Shown here piece by piece: positions 35,689-45,403 of a stretch of 64,000 bases of DNA. Every line of letters starts with the position of its first letter. Position 1 is the stretch's first letter. The notes under the pieces were generated by a model. That model saw only the letters and a list, made by a program, of their open reading frames with translations, searched no databases and was not told the origin of the DNA. This stretch comes from CBDDFV01 sp965227335 (GTDB lineage: Bacteria; Planctomycetota; Phycisphaerae; Phycisphaerales; SM1A02), in contig CBDDFV010000012.1 in the NCBI GenBank assembly GCA_965227335.1, forward strand, positions 558,001-622,000. The letters are read 5' to 3'. Position numbers and translations under genes: made by a program.

Positions 35689-36810
35689 TCACCCCGGAAA
35701 CAATGCGTCCAGCAGTTCGACCACGCCCTGCCCCTGCGTCGCGATGGTGCCGTAGATCTCGCGCCCGGCCGCGATGTCGAGCAGTTCGCGGCGGAGTTTG
35801 TTCTCGCCGGCGAAGTCGGCCTTGTTCACGACGAAGAGGTCGGCGATCTCGAGGATGCCGGCCTTGTCCATCTGGACGGCGTCGCCCATGCCGGGGACGA
35901 CGACGACCGCCGTCGCATCGACGTGCTCGCGGATGGCGACGTCGTTCTGACCCGCCCCGACGGTTTCGATGATGAGTCGGTCGAAGCCGGCGCCGCCGAT
36001 GAGTTCGACGATGTCGGGCAGGGTGGCGTAGTCTTCGCCGACGATGGCGAGGGAGCGGTAGAAGACGCCTTCATCGACGGCGTTGAAGTCGACGCGGAGT
36101 CGGTCGCCGAGAAGGGCGCCGCTCGTGATGGGGCTCTTGGGATCGAACGCGACGACAGCGATCTTCTCGCCCCGCCGGACGGCTTCGGAGGCCATGGCGG
36201 CGACGAGGGTCGATTTGCCGGCCCCGGGCGCGCCGGTCAGGCCGACGACGCGGGCGGGTCGACGGCGAGGGGCGTCGGCGGGGGGTTGACCGGCGTGGGC
36301 GAGGCTGATGGCGCGGGCCAGCCGCGCAACCGGGTGATCGCTCTCGAGGTCGCCGTACGGATGGGTCGCCTCCCGGACTGATTCCACGATGTCATCCATC
36401 GATGAACCGGTATGGAAGATCTTGTGGACGCCTTTGTCGAGGAGCGTCTGGACGTCTTCCTGCGGGATGATGCCGCCGACGTTCACGATCATGTCGGGAC
36501 GTCCCACGTTTTTGCACTCATCGATGAGTCGGGGGACGAGGACGAGGTGGGAGTTGGACATCATCGAGCAGGCGATGACATCGGCGTCTTCGTCGCGGGC
36601 GGAGATGGCGAGGGAGCGGGGGGTCTGCCAGAGTCCGGAGTAGATGACATGGACGCCGCTGTCGCGGAGGGCGCGGGCGATGAGTTTCACGCCGCGATCG
36701 TGCCCGTCGAGGCCCATCTTGCCGAGGAGGACGCGGGGTCGGTGATCGAGATCACCGACGCGGTCGGTCTTTTCGAGGGCGGTGGTCGGTTCGGTGGTGG
36801 GGTTGGGCAT
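35689..36810 (-). CDS. fusion of B12-binding domain (mutase small domain) and MeaB GTPase
   Basis: Residues 1-155 match the C-terminal cobalamin-binding domain of methylmalonyl-CoA mutase: LLGKMGLDGHDRGVKLIARAL, with His37 as lower cobalt ligand, then ADVIACSMMSNSH and GGIIPQEDV. Residues 185-373 match the MeaB/ArgK chaperone GTPase, with the P-loop GAPGAGKST, FDPKSP, ETVGAGQND and NKAD. MeaB loads and protects adenosylcobalamin on the mutase. The 373-residue protein has the order seen at the N-terminus of IcmF, but the catalytic mutase barrel is missing and must be encoded elsewhere. The start is ATG at 36810, without a clear ribosome site. Confidence 0.92.
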   Translation of the reverse strand: MPNPTTEPTTALEKTDRVGDLDHRPRVLLGKMGLDGHDRGVKLIARALRDSGVHVIYSGLWQTPRSLAISARDEDADVIACSMMSNSHLVLVPRLIDECKNVGRPDMIVNVGGIIPQEDVQTLLDKGVHKIFHTGSSMDDIVESVREATHPYGDLESDHPVARLARAISLAHAGQPPADAPRRRPARVVGLTGAPGAGKSTLVAAMASEAVRRGEKIAVVAFDPKSPITSGALLGDRLRVDFNAVDEGVFYRSLAIVGEDYATLPDIVELIGGAGFDRLIIETVGAGQNDVAIREHVDATAVVVVPGMGDAVQMDKAGILEIADLFVVNKADFAGENKLRRELLDIAAGREIYGTIATQGQGVVELLDALFPG

Positions 36811-37140
36811 GGCGATCCGGGGGGCGGATGGTCGTGAGGGGCGGCGGCCGATGGGCGGGGCCGCCCGTCGTCCGGGGACGGGCGGGCGCAAACGTGCAGA
36901 TCCGGAACGATTTCGGTCGCGACGGGCCGGTCCGGCCCGGGGAGGGGCGGGTCGGATCGGGAGATCCGTGTCTCGCCGGGAAGACATGATCATACAATGT
37001 CAGCGCGGAGGTTTCTCGTCGCCGCGGGCGGCGGCGGGTCTTCGAGCGGCCATGGTGGTCGTCGCCCTGTTTGCGGCGACCGTTTCCCGACGCCGCGGAC
37101 TGGTTGTCCGGCGGCCGGGGATCACGGAAAAGGAGTCCCC
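36811..37140. other. divergent intergenic region
   Basis: These 330 bases lie between the B12/MeaB fusion (minus) and the histidine kinase (plus). TACAAT at 36993-36998 is a possible -10 box for the kinase, which would give a leader of about 135 bases; the -35 is poor. AAAGGAG at the right end is the kinase ribosome site. In-frame ATG at 36997 would extend the kinase by 48 low-complexity residues and is not preferred. Confidence 0.45.
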
Positions 37141-40100
37141 GTGAGCACCCATTCGTCCACCGATCTGGCCGGCGCCAGCGGGCTCGGCGCCGCCGCCCTT
37201 CGGGCCGTACTGGAGGGTCTGGACGAGGCGGTGGTGTTTCTGGACGCGTCCGACCGCGTGACGGATGTCAACCGGGCGTGGGGATCGCAGCTGGGCTGGG
37301 ATTCATCCGCGACGCAGGGTCGGACGTTCACCGATTTCATGATCGATGAAACGGCGCCGGAGGCGGTCGCGGCGTTTCGCGCGGCGGACGCGTCGTCCGT
37401 CGGGGAGCGTGGCCCGTTTCAGTTCCGGCACGCCGACGGTCACGTCGTCTGGATGCGGGCCCGGGGCATGGCGCTGGACGCATCGGACGGACAGGCGGCG
37501 GTGATTCTGCGTGACGTGACGGCGAAGCGCTGGCGCGGCGCCCGGCGGCGGGCCACCGCCGCGATCACGACGTTGTGCCGCGAGGCCTCGGACATCGGCG
37601 ACGTCTACACGGGGATCGCAGCGGTGCTGGCCGAGCACTTTGATTTCGCGTCGACGACGGTGGAGTTGTACGACGCCGCCGCGGACAAGATGACGATCGT
37701 CGGCGGGGCGGGTGCGTCATGGCTGGGCGAGCCGGGCGATCGGCGGTCGGTGGAGACGTGTCTGTCCGGTCTCGCGGCGCGATCGGGTCGGACGATCGCG
37801 GCGTTCGGCGGGGCGTCGGGGGATCCGGATCATCCGGACGTCGTGCGTCTGCGGGCGGTGGGGGCGGCGATGTATGTGGCGTTGCCGCTGCGGTTCAGCG
37901 ACCGGGTGATCGGGGCGTGGACGGGCGCGGACCTCCGGGGTCGGGCGGCGCCGTCGGCGTTGCTGGACGCCCTGCGGGAGACGGCGTTGCACGCGTTGCG
38001 CGAGGTCGATCGTCGGCACGACCTGATCTCGGCGCGAGAGACGGAGGATCGTTTCCGTCAGATCACGGAGTACAGCAGCGAGATCTTCTGGCAGTACGAT
38101 CCGCGCCCCCGTCGGTATCTGTTCATCGGTCCGGCTTTTGCGCGGCTGACCGGGCTCGATCCCGACGAGGTGATGGCGTCGGAGTCGGCGTACGAGGCGA
38201 TCATCTACCCGGAGGATCGCGACGCCTGGGCCGCCGCGCGTTCGGCGCAGCTGCGGGGCGAGCCGACGCAGCTGGACTACCGGATCATCCGGCCCGACGG
38301 CTCCTTGCGCTGGCTGCGATCGCGATCGTTTCCGGTCCGCGACTCGGAGGGCGCGTTGATCCGCGTGTCCGGCGTGACCTTCGACATCACGTCGAGCCGT
38401 CGCACGGAGGCGGCGCTGGATACGTCGCAGTCGCGTCTGTCGACGATTCTCGCCCACCTGCCGAACGTCGTGATTTACGAGACGGGCGGGACCCGGGAGT
38501 ACATCAGCGACAACATCCGTTCGCTGCTCGGGTACAGCGCGAAGGAGCTGACGGGCGACCGCACGATCTTTCCGGGCCTGATTCATCCGGAGGATCTGGA
38601 GGAGGTGGTGCGTTCGGTCAACGACTGGCACCGCCGCGGGAATCCCGGGCAGTTGGCGCTGCAGTTCCGGATCCGGCGTTCGGACGGTCAGTACATCTGG
38701 CTGGACGATCGCATGTTCGCGGTGACGCCGGAGGAGGGGCCGTCGTACATGACGGGGGTGATGCTCGACGTCACCGACCGCAAGCGGGCCGAGGAGGCGA
38801 TGGTGCGGAGCGGCGAGGCGCTGCGACGCATGCACGAACTCGGGGCGGAGACGGATCTGCCGTACGCGGAGCGTCTGACCGAGATGCTGCGGATCGGCCG
38901 CCGCCACTTCGGCGTGGAGGTCGCGATGCTCACCCGGGCCGCCGATGACGACGCCGCGCATACGGTGGAGGCGCTCGCCGTCGCCGGCGACGCCGCGATC
39001 GCGGGTCTGGAGGTGGGGGGCCGGGTCGGCGGTCCGGCGTCGTGCTGGAGCGCGGCGTGGTCGTCATCGACGCCGATCGGGGTCGAGCATCTGTCGGAGG
39101 ATCCGTCGTGGTCGGACCATCGTCCGGCCGGGGTGGAGTCGTTTGACGGGTGCGCCGTGCTGGTGGACGGCGAACGGTGGGGCGTGCTGGCGTTCGCGAG
39201 TTCGACGCCCCGGCGTGAGCCGCGCGGCCCGGTGGACACGGATCTTCTGCAGTTGATGGCCCGCTGGATCGGGGCCGAGATCGAGCGGCGGACCGCCTAC
39301 GAATCGTTGCAACGGAGCGAGCGTCGCTACCGCACGCTGATCGAGGAGGCGGCGGACGCGGTGTTCCTGTTCGACGCCGAGGGTCGGGTGCTCGACGTGA
39401 ACCCGAGCGCGTGTCGTCTGCTTCGCGACGAGCGGGAGCGGCTGCTCGGTCTGCCGGCGGACGACATTCTGCTGCTGGAGCGGGACGAGCCGGCGCGGCT
39501 GTCGGATCTGGGCGAGGGGGACGCCGTGATGAGCGAGGGCCTTGTCCGTCGGCGCGACGGCGGTCTGACGCCGGTGGAGGTCAGCGCCCGCGGGGTGGAT
39601 GGCGGTCGTCGGCAGGCGTTCGTCCGCGACATCACGGAGCGGAAGCGGGTCGAGCAGTCGGCGATGCAGACGCAGATCACGCTGGCGCGTCTGCACGAGG
39701 CGGCCGCGATGCCGGGCGGCGTCGCGGAGCGGGTTCACGAGTTGCTGCGGATCGGGTGCACGCACTTCGGCGTCGAGATCGGCGGTCTGACGCGTCTGGT
39801 CGATGAAGCGACGTGCGAGTTGGAGTTTCTCGAGGCGCCGCCCGAAGGTCCGCTCGAGGCGGGGTCGCGGTTGCCGCGCGACGTCACGTACTGTGAGCAC
39901 GTGGTGCGTCACGGCCGGCTCATTGCGTTCGAGCACGCCTCGGCGGGGGACTGGGCGGACACGAAGGAGTTCCGATCGAGCGGCCTGGAGGCGTACATCG
40001 GGTCGCCGGTGCTGGTGGCCGGGACGGCGTACGGCACGCTGTTCTTTGCGAGTCGTCGTCCGCGGAACGAGTCGTTCGCGCCGGTCGATCACGAGCGAAT

Positions 40101-41607
40101 GCTGCACATGGCGCAGTGGGTCAGCAGCGAGATCGAACGTGAGCAGTCGATCGCCGCGCTTCGCGCGAGCGAGAGTCGTTTCCGCGCGGTCTTCGACCAG
40201 GCGGGCGTGGCGATGGTGATGGCCGGACGCGACGGGGCGCTGCAGCGCACGAACCCGGGTCTCCGGCGGATGCTCGGTTACGCGACGGAGGAGCTGATGG
40301 CGCAGACGCTCTTCGAGTTGGTGGTCGAGGCCGACGTGGAGGACATTCGGGAGCAGTTCGCGCGGGTGGTGTCGGGCGAGATCAGCAGCGCGCGGATCGA
40401 GACGCGTTTCCGGCGCAAGGACGAGCAGATCGCGTGGGGTCTCGTGACGGTGTCGGCGTCGCGCGACGATCACGGCGACTTCCGCTTCGTGATCGCCATC
40501 ATCGAGGACGTCACCGCCCGCAAGGAAGCCGAGCAGGCGCTGGTCGAACGCGAGGAGCGTTTCCGCCTCGTCTCGCTCGCCACCCGCGACGCGATCTACG
40601 ACTGGGATCTCCGGCAGAACACGGTGTGGCGGAGCGTCGCCTACCGGCAGTCCGTCGGGGAGCCCGATCCCGACGAGCACCAGCTCGACTGGTGGCGCCG
40701 GCACGTGCATCCGGAGGATGTCGACCGGGTCACGGCGTCGATCGAGGACGCCCTGCGCAGCGGGGCCGACCGGTGGGCGGCGGAGTATCGTTTCCGGCGC
40801 GACGACGAGGGGTGGGCCTACTTCGTCGATCACAGTTTCATCGTGCGCGATGAGGCCGGCGCGCCGATCCGCATGATCGGGGCGATCGGCGACATCACCG
40901 CCCGCAAGGTCGTCGAGGAAGAACTCCGACGACGCAACAAGCTCGAACGCCTCCTCTTCCGCGAACTCGACCATCGCGTGCGCAACAACCTCACCGCCCT
41001 CGTCGGACTCATCGACATGGGACGCAAGTCGACCCACGACCTCGATGAGTTCGCGTCCACCGTGCGCCGACGCATCACCGCCATGGCCACGATTCACACC
41101 GCGCTCTCGCAGGCCCAATGGCGCTCCATCCAGATCCACCGACTGCTCGAGAGCGTCCTGCCCCTCGAGGCGGCGGGACGCATCGACGTCGACGGCCCGC
41201 CCATCGCGATCGCCGCCCGGCAGGCGTCCGCCCTCGCCATGGTCTTCCACGAGCTGCTCACGAACTCCGTGAAGCACGGCTCGCTCAGCGGGACGGAGGG
41301 ACGCATCGCCGTCACGTGGCGGGTCGTCGCCGAACGTGACGACGAGACCGACATCGAACTCCGCTGGGTCGAGTCCGGCGGCCCGCCCATCGAGACGCCG
41401 CCCGACGCCGGCCGGGCGGGAACCGGAGCGGGGGCCGGACTCATCATCGGATTCACCCGCTCGGAACTCCAGGGCGAGGCGGAGCTCGGCTTCCCCCGCG
41501 GCGGGGCGCGGCATCGTTTCCTGCTCCGGCTCGAGAACAGCCCCGTCGCCGACCGGCCTGGCGACGATGAGACAGACCGCCCCGCCGAGATCGCCGCCGC
41601 CCGCTGA
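37141..41607 (+). CDS. multi-PAS/GAF sensor histidine kinase (HisKA_2/HWE type)
   Basis: The start is GTG at 37141 with AAAGGAG five bases upstream, giving 1488 residues. No membrane helix is seen, so it is a cytoplasmic sensor. In approximate order: PAS (20-130), GAF (140-290), PAS (300-420), PAS (430-545), GAF (555-715), PAS (725-840), GAF (845-1000), PAS (1005-1130), PAS (1140-1260). The kinase module has the phospho-acceptor His1278 in ELDHRVRNNL and Asn1375 in HELLTNSVKHG, both typical of the HisKA_2/HWE group. The last box is ELRWVESGGP. No receiver domain or response regulator gene is adjacent, so the partner is unknown. The ligands of the PAS and GAF domains are also unknown. Confidence 0.92.
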   Translation: MSTHSSTDLAGASGLGAAALRAVLEGLDEAVVFLDASDRVTDVNRAWGSQLGWDSSATQGRTFTDFMIDETAPEAVAAFRAADASSVGERGPFQFRHADGHVVWMRARGMALDASDGQAAVILRDVTAKRWRGARRRATAAITTLCREASDIGDVYTGIAAVLAEHFDFASTTVELYDAAADKMTIVGGAGASWLGEPGDRRSVETCLSGLAARSGRTIAAFGGASGDPDHPDVVRLRAVGAAMYVALPLRFSDRVIGAWTGADLRGRAAPSALLDALRETALHALREVDRRHDLISARETEDRFRQITEYSSEIFWQYDPRPRRYLFIGPAFARLTGLDPDEVMASESAYEAIIYPEDRDAWAAARSAQLRGEPTQLDYRIIRPDGSLRWLRSRSFPVRDSEGALIRVSGVTFDITSSRRTEAALDTSQSRLSTILAHLPNVVIYETGGTREYISDNIRSLLGYSAKELTGDRTIFPGLIHPEDLEEVVRSVNDWHRRGNPGQLALQFRIRRSDGQYIWLDDRMFAVTPEEGPSYMTGVMLDVTDRKRAEEAMVRSGEALRRMHELGAETDLPYAERLTEMLRIGRRHFGVEVAMLTRAADDDAAHTVEALAVAGDAAIAGLEVGGRVGGPASCWSAAWSSSTPIGVEHLSEDPSWSDHRPAGVESFDGCAVLVDGERWGVLAFASSTPRREPRGPVDTDLLQLMARWIGAEIERRTAYESLQRSERRYRTLIEEAADAVFLFDAEGRVLDVNPSACRLLRDERERLLGLPADDILLLERDEPARLSDLGEGDAVMSEGLVRRRDGGLTPVEVSARGVDGGRRQAFVRDITERKRVEQSAMQTQITLARLHEAAAMPGGVAERVHELLRIGCTHFGVEIGGLTRLVDEATCELEFLEAPPEGPLEAGSRLPRDVTYCEHVVRHGRLIAFEHASAGDWADTKEFRSSGLEAYIGSPVLVAGTAYGTLFFASRRPRNESFAPVDHERMLHMAQWVSSEIEREQSIAALRASESRFRAVFDQAGVAMVMAGRDGALQRTNPGLRRMLGYATEELMAQTLFELVVEADVEDIREQFARVVSGEISSARIETRFRRKDEQIAWGLVTVSASRDDHGDFRFVIAIIEDVTARKEAEQALVEREERFRLVSLATRDAIYDWDLRQNTVWRSVAYRQSVGEPDPDEHQLDWWRRHVHPEDVDRVTASIEDALRSGADRWAAEYRFRRDDEGWAYFVDHSFIVRDEAGAPIRMIGAIGDITARKVVEEELRRRNKLERLLFRELDHRVRNNLTALVGLIDMGRKSTHDLDEFASTVRRRITAMATIHTALSQAQWRSIQIHRLLESVLPLEAAGRIDVDGPPIAIAARQASALAMVFHELLTNSVKHGSLSGTEGRIAVTWRVVAERDDETDIELRWVESGGPPIETPPDAGRAGTGAGAGLIIGFTRSELQGEAELGFPRGGARHRFLLRLENSPVADRPGDDETDRPAEIAAAR

Positions 41608-41648
41608 CCGGTCGTCCCACGCCCCGCCCGCCGTCGTGCGCCGGCCTC

Positions 41649-41654
41649 TATACT
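41649..41654 (+). promoter_or_regulatory. -10 element of a leaderless argS transcript
   Basis: TATACT ends six bases before the argS ATG. Confidence 0.6.
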
Positions 41655-41660
41655 CCAACC

Positions 41661-43517
41661 ATGCCGCCGACTTCCCCGCTGTCCCACGTCGCCGCTGACC
41701 CCGTCGACACGCTCGACGCCGCGCTCCGCGCCGCGATCCGCGACGCCCTCGACATCGACGCCGATCCCCTCATCCGTCCGAGCCAGAATCCCGATTTCGG
41801 CGACTTCCAGGCGAACTTCGCGATGGGTCTCGGCAAGCGACTCGGCCGACCGCCCCGGGACGTCGCCCAGGCCGTGGTCGACGTCGCCGCCCTCGACGCC
41901 GTCGCCGAACCGCTGGAAGTGGCGGGCCCCGGCTTCATCAACATCCGCCTCCGACCCGACGCCCTCGGAGCCGCGCTCAACGCCATGGACAACCCCGGCC
42001 TCGGCGTCCCCGCCGCGGAGGATCCGCACGCGATCGTCATCGACCTGTGCGGCGTGAACGTGGCGAAGGCCCTCCACGTCGGGCATCTTCGCAGCACCAT
42101 CATCGGCGACGCCCTCGCCCGCGTGTTCGAGCGGCGCGGCCGTACGGTGCACCGCGAGAATCACCTCGGCGACTGGGGCCTGCCCATCGCCATGGTCCTC
42201 CATCAACTCCGCGCCCAGGACGTCGACCTCGATCAGCTCGACATCGAGGACCTCAACCGCGCGTACCGCGACGCCCAGCTCGAGGCCCGCGCCGATGGGC
42301 GCGGCCTCGAATCCGCCCGCGCGCAACACGCCGGTCCCCATCGCATCGCCGAACTCGAGGAACAGAACGCGGGCGCCCAGGCCGCCCTCGACGCCGCCAA
42401 GGAGACGCTCGTGCGACTCCAGAACGGCGACCCTGATCTCACCCGCGACTGGAACCGACTCATCGCGTGCACGATGCGCGAGGTCTACGCGTGCCTCGAC
42501 CTGATGAACGCGAAGGTCGGACCGGAGAACAACCGCGGCGAGTCGTTCTACCGCGAACGTCTGCCCGACGTGATCGAGGCGTTCGAGAAGGCCGGGCTCG
42601 CCGAGGAAGACGACGGCGCGCTCGTCGTCCGGTTCGAGGACCGCGAACGCCCGCTCGTCATTCGCAAGTCTGACGGCGGGTATCTGTACGCGACCACGGA
42701 TCTCGCGGCGGTGCGCTACCGCACGCACGATCTCGGCGGCGGACGCGTCATCTACGTCGTCGACGCCCGCCAACGCGATCATTTCCGCGATGTCTTCGAC
42801 GCCGCGCGGCTGATCGGATGGGCGCAGACCCCCGACGGCGCCGCGTCCGAACTCGTCCACATCCCCTTCGGGGCCGTGCTCGGCGAAGACAAACGGCCGC
42901 TCAAGACCCGCTCGGGACAGAACGTCACGCTGCGATCCCTGCTCGAGGAGGCGATCGAACGGGGCGGGGCGGCGGTGCGCGAACGCGCGGCGGACGAACG
43001 GGCGCCGACGCACGGTCTGTCCGAAGAGGACCTGGCCCGCATCGGACGCGCCGTCGGCGTCGCCGCGATCAAGTACGCCGACCTCTCGAACGACCTCGTA
43101 CGCGACTACGTCTTCAATATGGATCGCATGGTCGCCTTTGAAGGCGCGACCGGACCGTACCTCCAGTACGCCCACGCCCGCACCGCGCGGTTGCTCGGCG
43201 ACGACGCCGTCGACCGCGCCGCCGTCGCGCAGACGCCGTTCGACGTGCGCGACCCCGCGGAAAAGCAGCTTGCGCTGCTGCTCCTGCGGTACGGACCGAC
43301 CGTGCAGAACGTCGCGGACACGCTCGAACCACATCGGTTGTGCACCTATCTCTATGAACTCGCCAACGCGTTCAGCGCGTTCTATCAGCAGTGCCCGGTG
43401 CTCAAGGCGGCTGCGGACGAACAGCGGAACGCGCGGCTGAGGTTGTGCGATCTCACCCGACGCGTCCTCGCCGACGGACTCGACCTGCTCGGCATCGAGG
43501 CACCGGACCGCATGTGA
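41661..43517 (+). CDS. argS: arginyl-tRNA synthetase
   Basis: ArgS charges tRNA-Arg with arginine. The 618-residue product has the N-terminal Add-1 domain (NPDFGDFQANFAM). The class I HIGH motif appears as HVGH at 139-142 in NVAKALHVGHLRSTIIGD, and ENHLGDWGLPI follows. The KMSKS place reads RPLKTRSGQNVTL, as in many ArgS. The C-terminal anticodon-binding domain is present (YLQYAHARTARLL, ANAFSAFYQQCPVL). Leaderless spacing supports the start. The next gene begins 32 bases downstream. Confidence 0.97.
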   Translation: MPPTSPLSHVAADPVDTLDAALRAAIRDALDIDADPLIRPSQNPDFGDFQANFAMGLGKRLGRPPRDVAQAVVDVAALDAVAEPLEVAGPGFINIRLRPDALGAALNAMDNPGLGVPAAEDPHAIVIDLCGVNVAKALHVGHLRSTIIGDALARVFERRGRTVHRENHLGDWGLPIAMVLHQLRAQDVDLDQLDIEDLNRAYRDAQLEARADGRGLESARAQHAGPHRIAELEEQNAGAQAALDAAKETLVRLQNGDPDLTRDWNRLIACTMREVYACLDLMNAKVGPENNRGESFYRERLPDVIEAFEKAGLAEEDDGALVVRFEDRERPLVIRKSDGGYLYATTDLAAVRYRTHDLGGGRVIYVVDARQRDHFRDVFDAARLIGWAQTPDGAASELVHIPFGAVLGEDKRPLKTRSGQNVTLRSLLEEAIERGGAAVRERAADERAPTHGLSEEDLARIGRAVGVAAIKYADLSNDLVRDYVFNMDRMVAFEGATGPYLQYAHARTARLLGDDAVDRAAVAQTPFDVRDPAEKQLALLLLRYGPTVQNVADTLEPHRLCTYLYELANAFSAFYQQCPVLKAAADEQRNARLRLCDLTRRVLADGLDLLGIEAPDRM

Positions 43518-43549
43518 GGCGGCACGCCGCGCCCGGAGGAAGAAGGATC

Positions 43550-45397
43550 GTGACGAACCCGACCGGAGGAACGACGCCCCCCGTCAATCAGGCCGTCGGC
43601 TGGCGATGGCCGGTCGGCGCGACGCTGCTCCTGGCGGCCCTCATCGCCGCCGCGACGCTCGCGGTCGCGCACGTGCGCGGCCTCAGCGTGCCCGGCTGCG
43701 GACCCGGCAGCGGCTGCGATCTCGCCTCGAAGAGCGTCTTCGGACGCGTCCCCGGACTCGACTGGCCGATCGCCTTCGTCGGCGCGGCGTACTTCGCGGG
43801 GACGCTCGTCGGCTGGCTGCTGACCCGCGGACGCGCGGCGGGGATCTTCGCCCATCTCGTCCGCCTCGGCGCCGTCGCGTCCGTCTTCTACCTCGGCGTC
43901 ATGATCGTCAACGGGTACGTCTGTTCGTACTGCGTCGCCTCGCACGTCGCCAACCTGGCGTTCCTCGTCCTGATGGAGACGCGTCCCCGGGCCAAGCGCG
44001 AGGGCGGTCCGCTCGCCGTGCGCGGCGTGATCGCCACGGTCGTCGCCGGCGTCCTCGTCAGCGCGGGCCTCGGCGTGTGGTCGACCGCGACCAAGCAGGT
44101 CGCGGCGGCGCAGGACGAATCCGATCTCGAAGCCTCGACCGCGGAGATCATTGAGGAAACCGCCGCGTCAGCGACGGCGTCGACGGAGACGCCGATCGAT
44201 CCGGACTGGTACCCGAACGGGTTTCGCGGCCGGTACGTGATCGGCCCGGACGCGGCGCCGATTCGGGTGGTGATCTTCTCGGATTACCAGTGCGAGGACT
44301 GTCGGCGGATCGAGGGTGAGTTGTTCGCGTTGTTCGAGGAGCGCGACGACATGTCGATCTCCGCGAAGCAGTTCCCGATGTGCAGTCGATGCAATCCGAA
44401 CATGGGGGGGTGTCCGCATCCGAACGCGTGCTGGGCCGCGCGGGCGGCGGAGACGGCGGGACTGATCGGCGGGGAAGAGGCGTTCTGGCGGATGCATCGT
44501 TGGCTGTTCGAGCGGGGCGGGTCGTTCACGGACCAGGAGATCGCCGCCGCGCTTCCGACGCTCGGCTTCGACGCCCCGTCGTTCCTGTCGCTCATGCAGA
44601 CGCCGGAGACGCTGGATCTCGTGCAGGGGGACATCGAGGAGGCGATCGATCTCGGGTTGTTCTACACGCCGATGATCTTCATCAACGGCGTGCAGTTGCG
44701 GGGTTGGCGGGCGCCGAACGCGGTGCGTCGGGCGGTGGAGGCGGTCGCGGCGACGAACCCGCCGGCGCTGACGCACGCGAACGATCGTCCGCCCGCGGCG
44801 ACGACGAAGTACATCGAGGATTTCCTCGCGGAGCCGCGCCGCAACGTGCCGCTCCTGACGGCGGGCACGTGGATGCAGGGTCCGTCGGAGGGCGTCGAGG
44901 TCGTGGTGTTCGGCGACTATCAGGACGAGTACACGGCGCGGGCGGATGCGGATCTGCGTCGTCTGCTCGGGCGGGGCGAGGCGATCCGGTATGCGTTCCG
45001 GCATTACCCGGTGAACCAGTCGTGCAATCCGGCGTCGCCGGTGTCGCGTCACCCGCAGGCGTGTCGGGCCGCGATGGCGGCGGAGGCGGCCGGCGCGTTC
45101 GGCGGCGTCGACGCGTTCTGGGCGATGCACACGTGGCTGCTCACGCATCAGGACGAGCTGGACGACGACAATGCGATTCTGAGCGAGGCGGCGGCGCTGG
45201 GGCTCGATCCGTCCCAGGTCCTCGCCGCGATGGACGCCGCCGCGTTCGATCAGCGGACGCAGGCGGACGGCGCGATGGCGAAGCGTCTGGGCGTGCGATC
45301 GATTCCGATGATCTTCATCGACGGCCGCCTCGTCCCCCGCTGGTGGCTGGACGAGGCGTCGCTGCTCGGGCCGATGATCGAGGCGGCGCGGGACTGA
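43550..45397 (+). CDS. VKOR-DsbA-DsbA-like fusion protein
   Basis: The start is GTG at 43550 with AAGGA upstream (615 residues). Residues 20-175 form a vitamin K epoxide reductase-type membrane domain with the cysteine pairs C50/C56 and CSYC (125-128). A linker leads to a thioredoxin-fold DsbA-like domain with VVIFSDYQCEDC (active CEDC about 248-251), QFPMCSRCNPNMGGCPHPNAC and FYTPMIFINGVQL. A second thioredoxin-like domain from about 445 repeats the layout (FRHYPVNQSCNPASP, IPMIFIDGRLVP), but its active site reads GDYQDEYTARA with no cysteines. VKOR reoxidises DsbA with quinone, so the protein probably carries the whole disulfide relay in one chain. The gene ends six bases from the convergent methyltransferase stop. 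Confidence 0.92.
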   Translation: MTNPTGGTTPPVNQAVGWRWPVGATLLLAALIAAATLAVAHVRGLSVPGCGPGSGCDLASKSVFGRVPGLDWPIAFVGAAYFAGTLVGWLLTRGRAAGIFAHLVRLGAVASVFYLGVMIVNGYVCSYCVASHVANLAFLVLMETRPRAKREGGPLAVRGVIATVVAGVLVSAGLGVWSTATKQVAAAQDESDLEASTAEIIEETAASATASTETPIDPDWYPNGFRGRYVIGPDAAPIRVVIFSDYQCEDCRRIEGELFALFEERDDMSISAKQFPMCSRCNPNMGGCPHPNACWAARAAETAGLIGGEEAFWRMHRWLFERGGSFTDQEIAAALPTLGFDAPSFLSLMQTPETLDLVQGDIEEAIDLGLFYTPMIFINGVQLRGWRAPNAVRRAVEAVAATNPPALTHANDRPPAATTKYIEDFLAEPRRNVPLLTAGTWMQGPSEGVEVVVFGDYQDEYTARADADLRRLLGRGEAIRYAFRHYPVNQSCNPASPVSRHPQACRAAMAAEAAGAFGGVDAFWAMHTWLLTHQDELDDDNAILSEAAALGLDPSQVLAAMDAAAFDQRTQADGAMAKRLGVRSIPMIFIDGRLVPRWWLDEASLLGPMIEAARD

Positions 45398-45403
45398 CCC
45401 GCG

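Noticed and set aside
36997..37140. Upstream start for the histidine kinase at ATG 36997
   Set aside because: The added 48 residues are low complexity, whereas GTG 37141 has a strong ribosome site directly before it and begins just ahead of the first PAS domain.
39064..41658. Long minus-strand ORF (864 codons) opposite the histidine kinase
   Set aside because: It mirrors the codon pattern of the kinase, which has clear PAS, GAF and kinase motifs. The antisense product has no recognisable domain. High G+C keeps antisense frames open here; the same applies to 1474-3381 plus, 41094-43334 minus, 46252-48264 plus and 47717-50677 plus.
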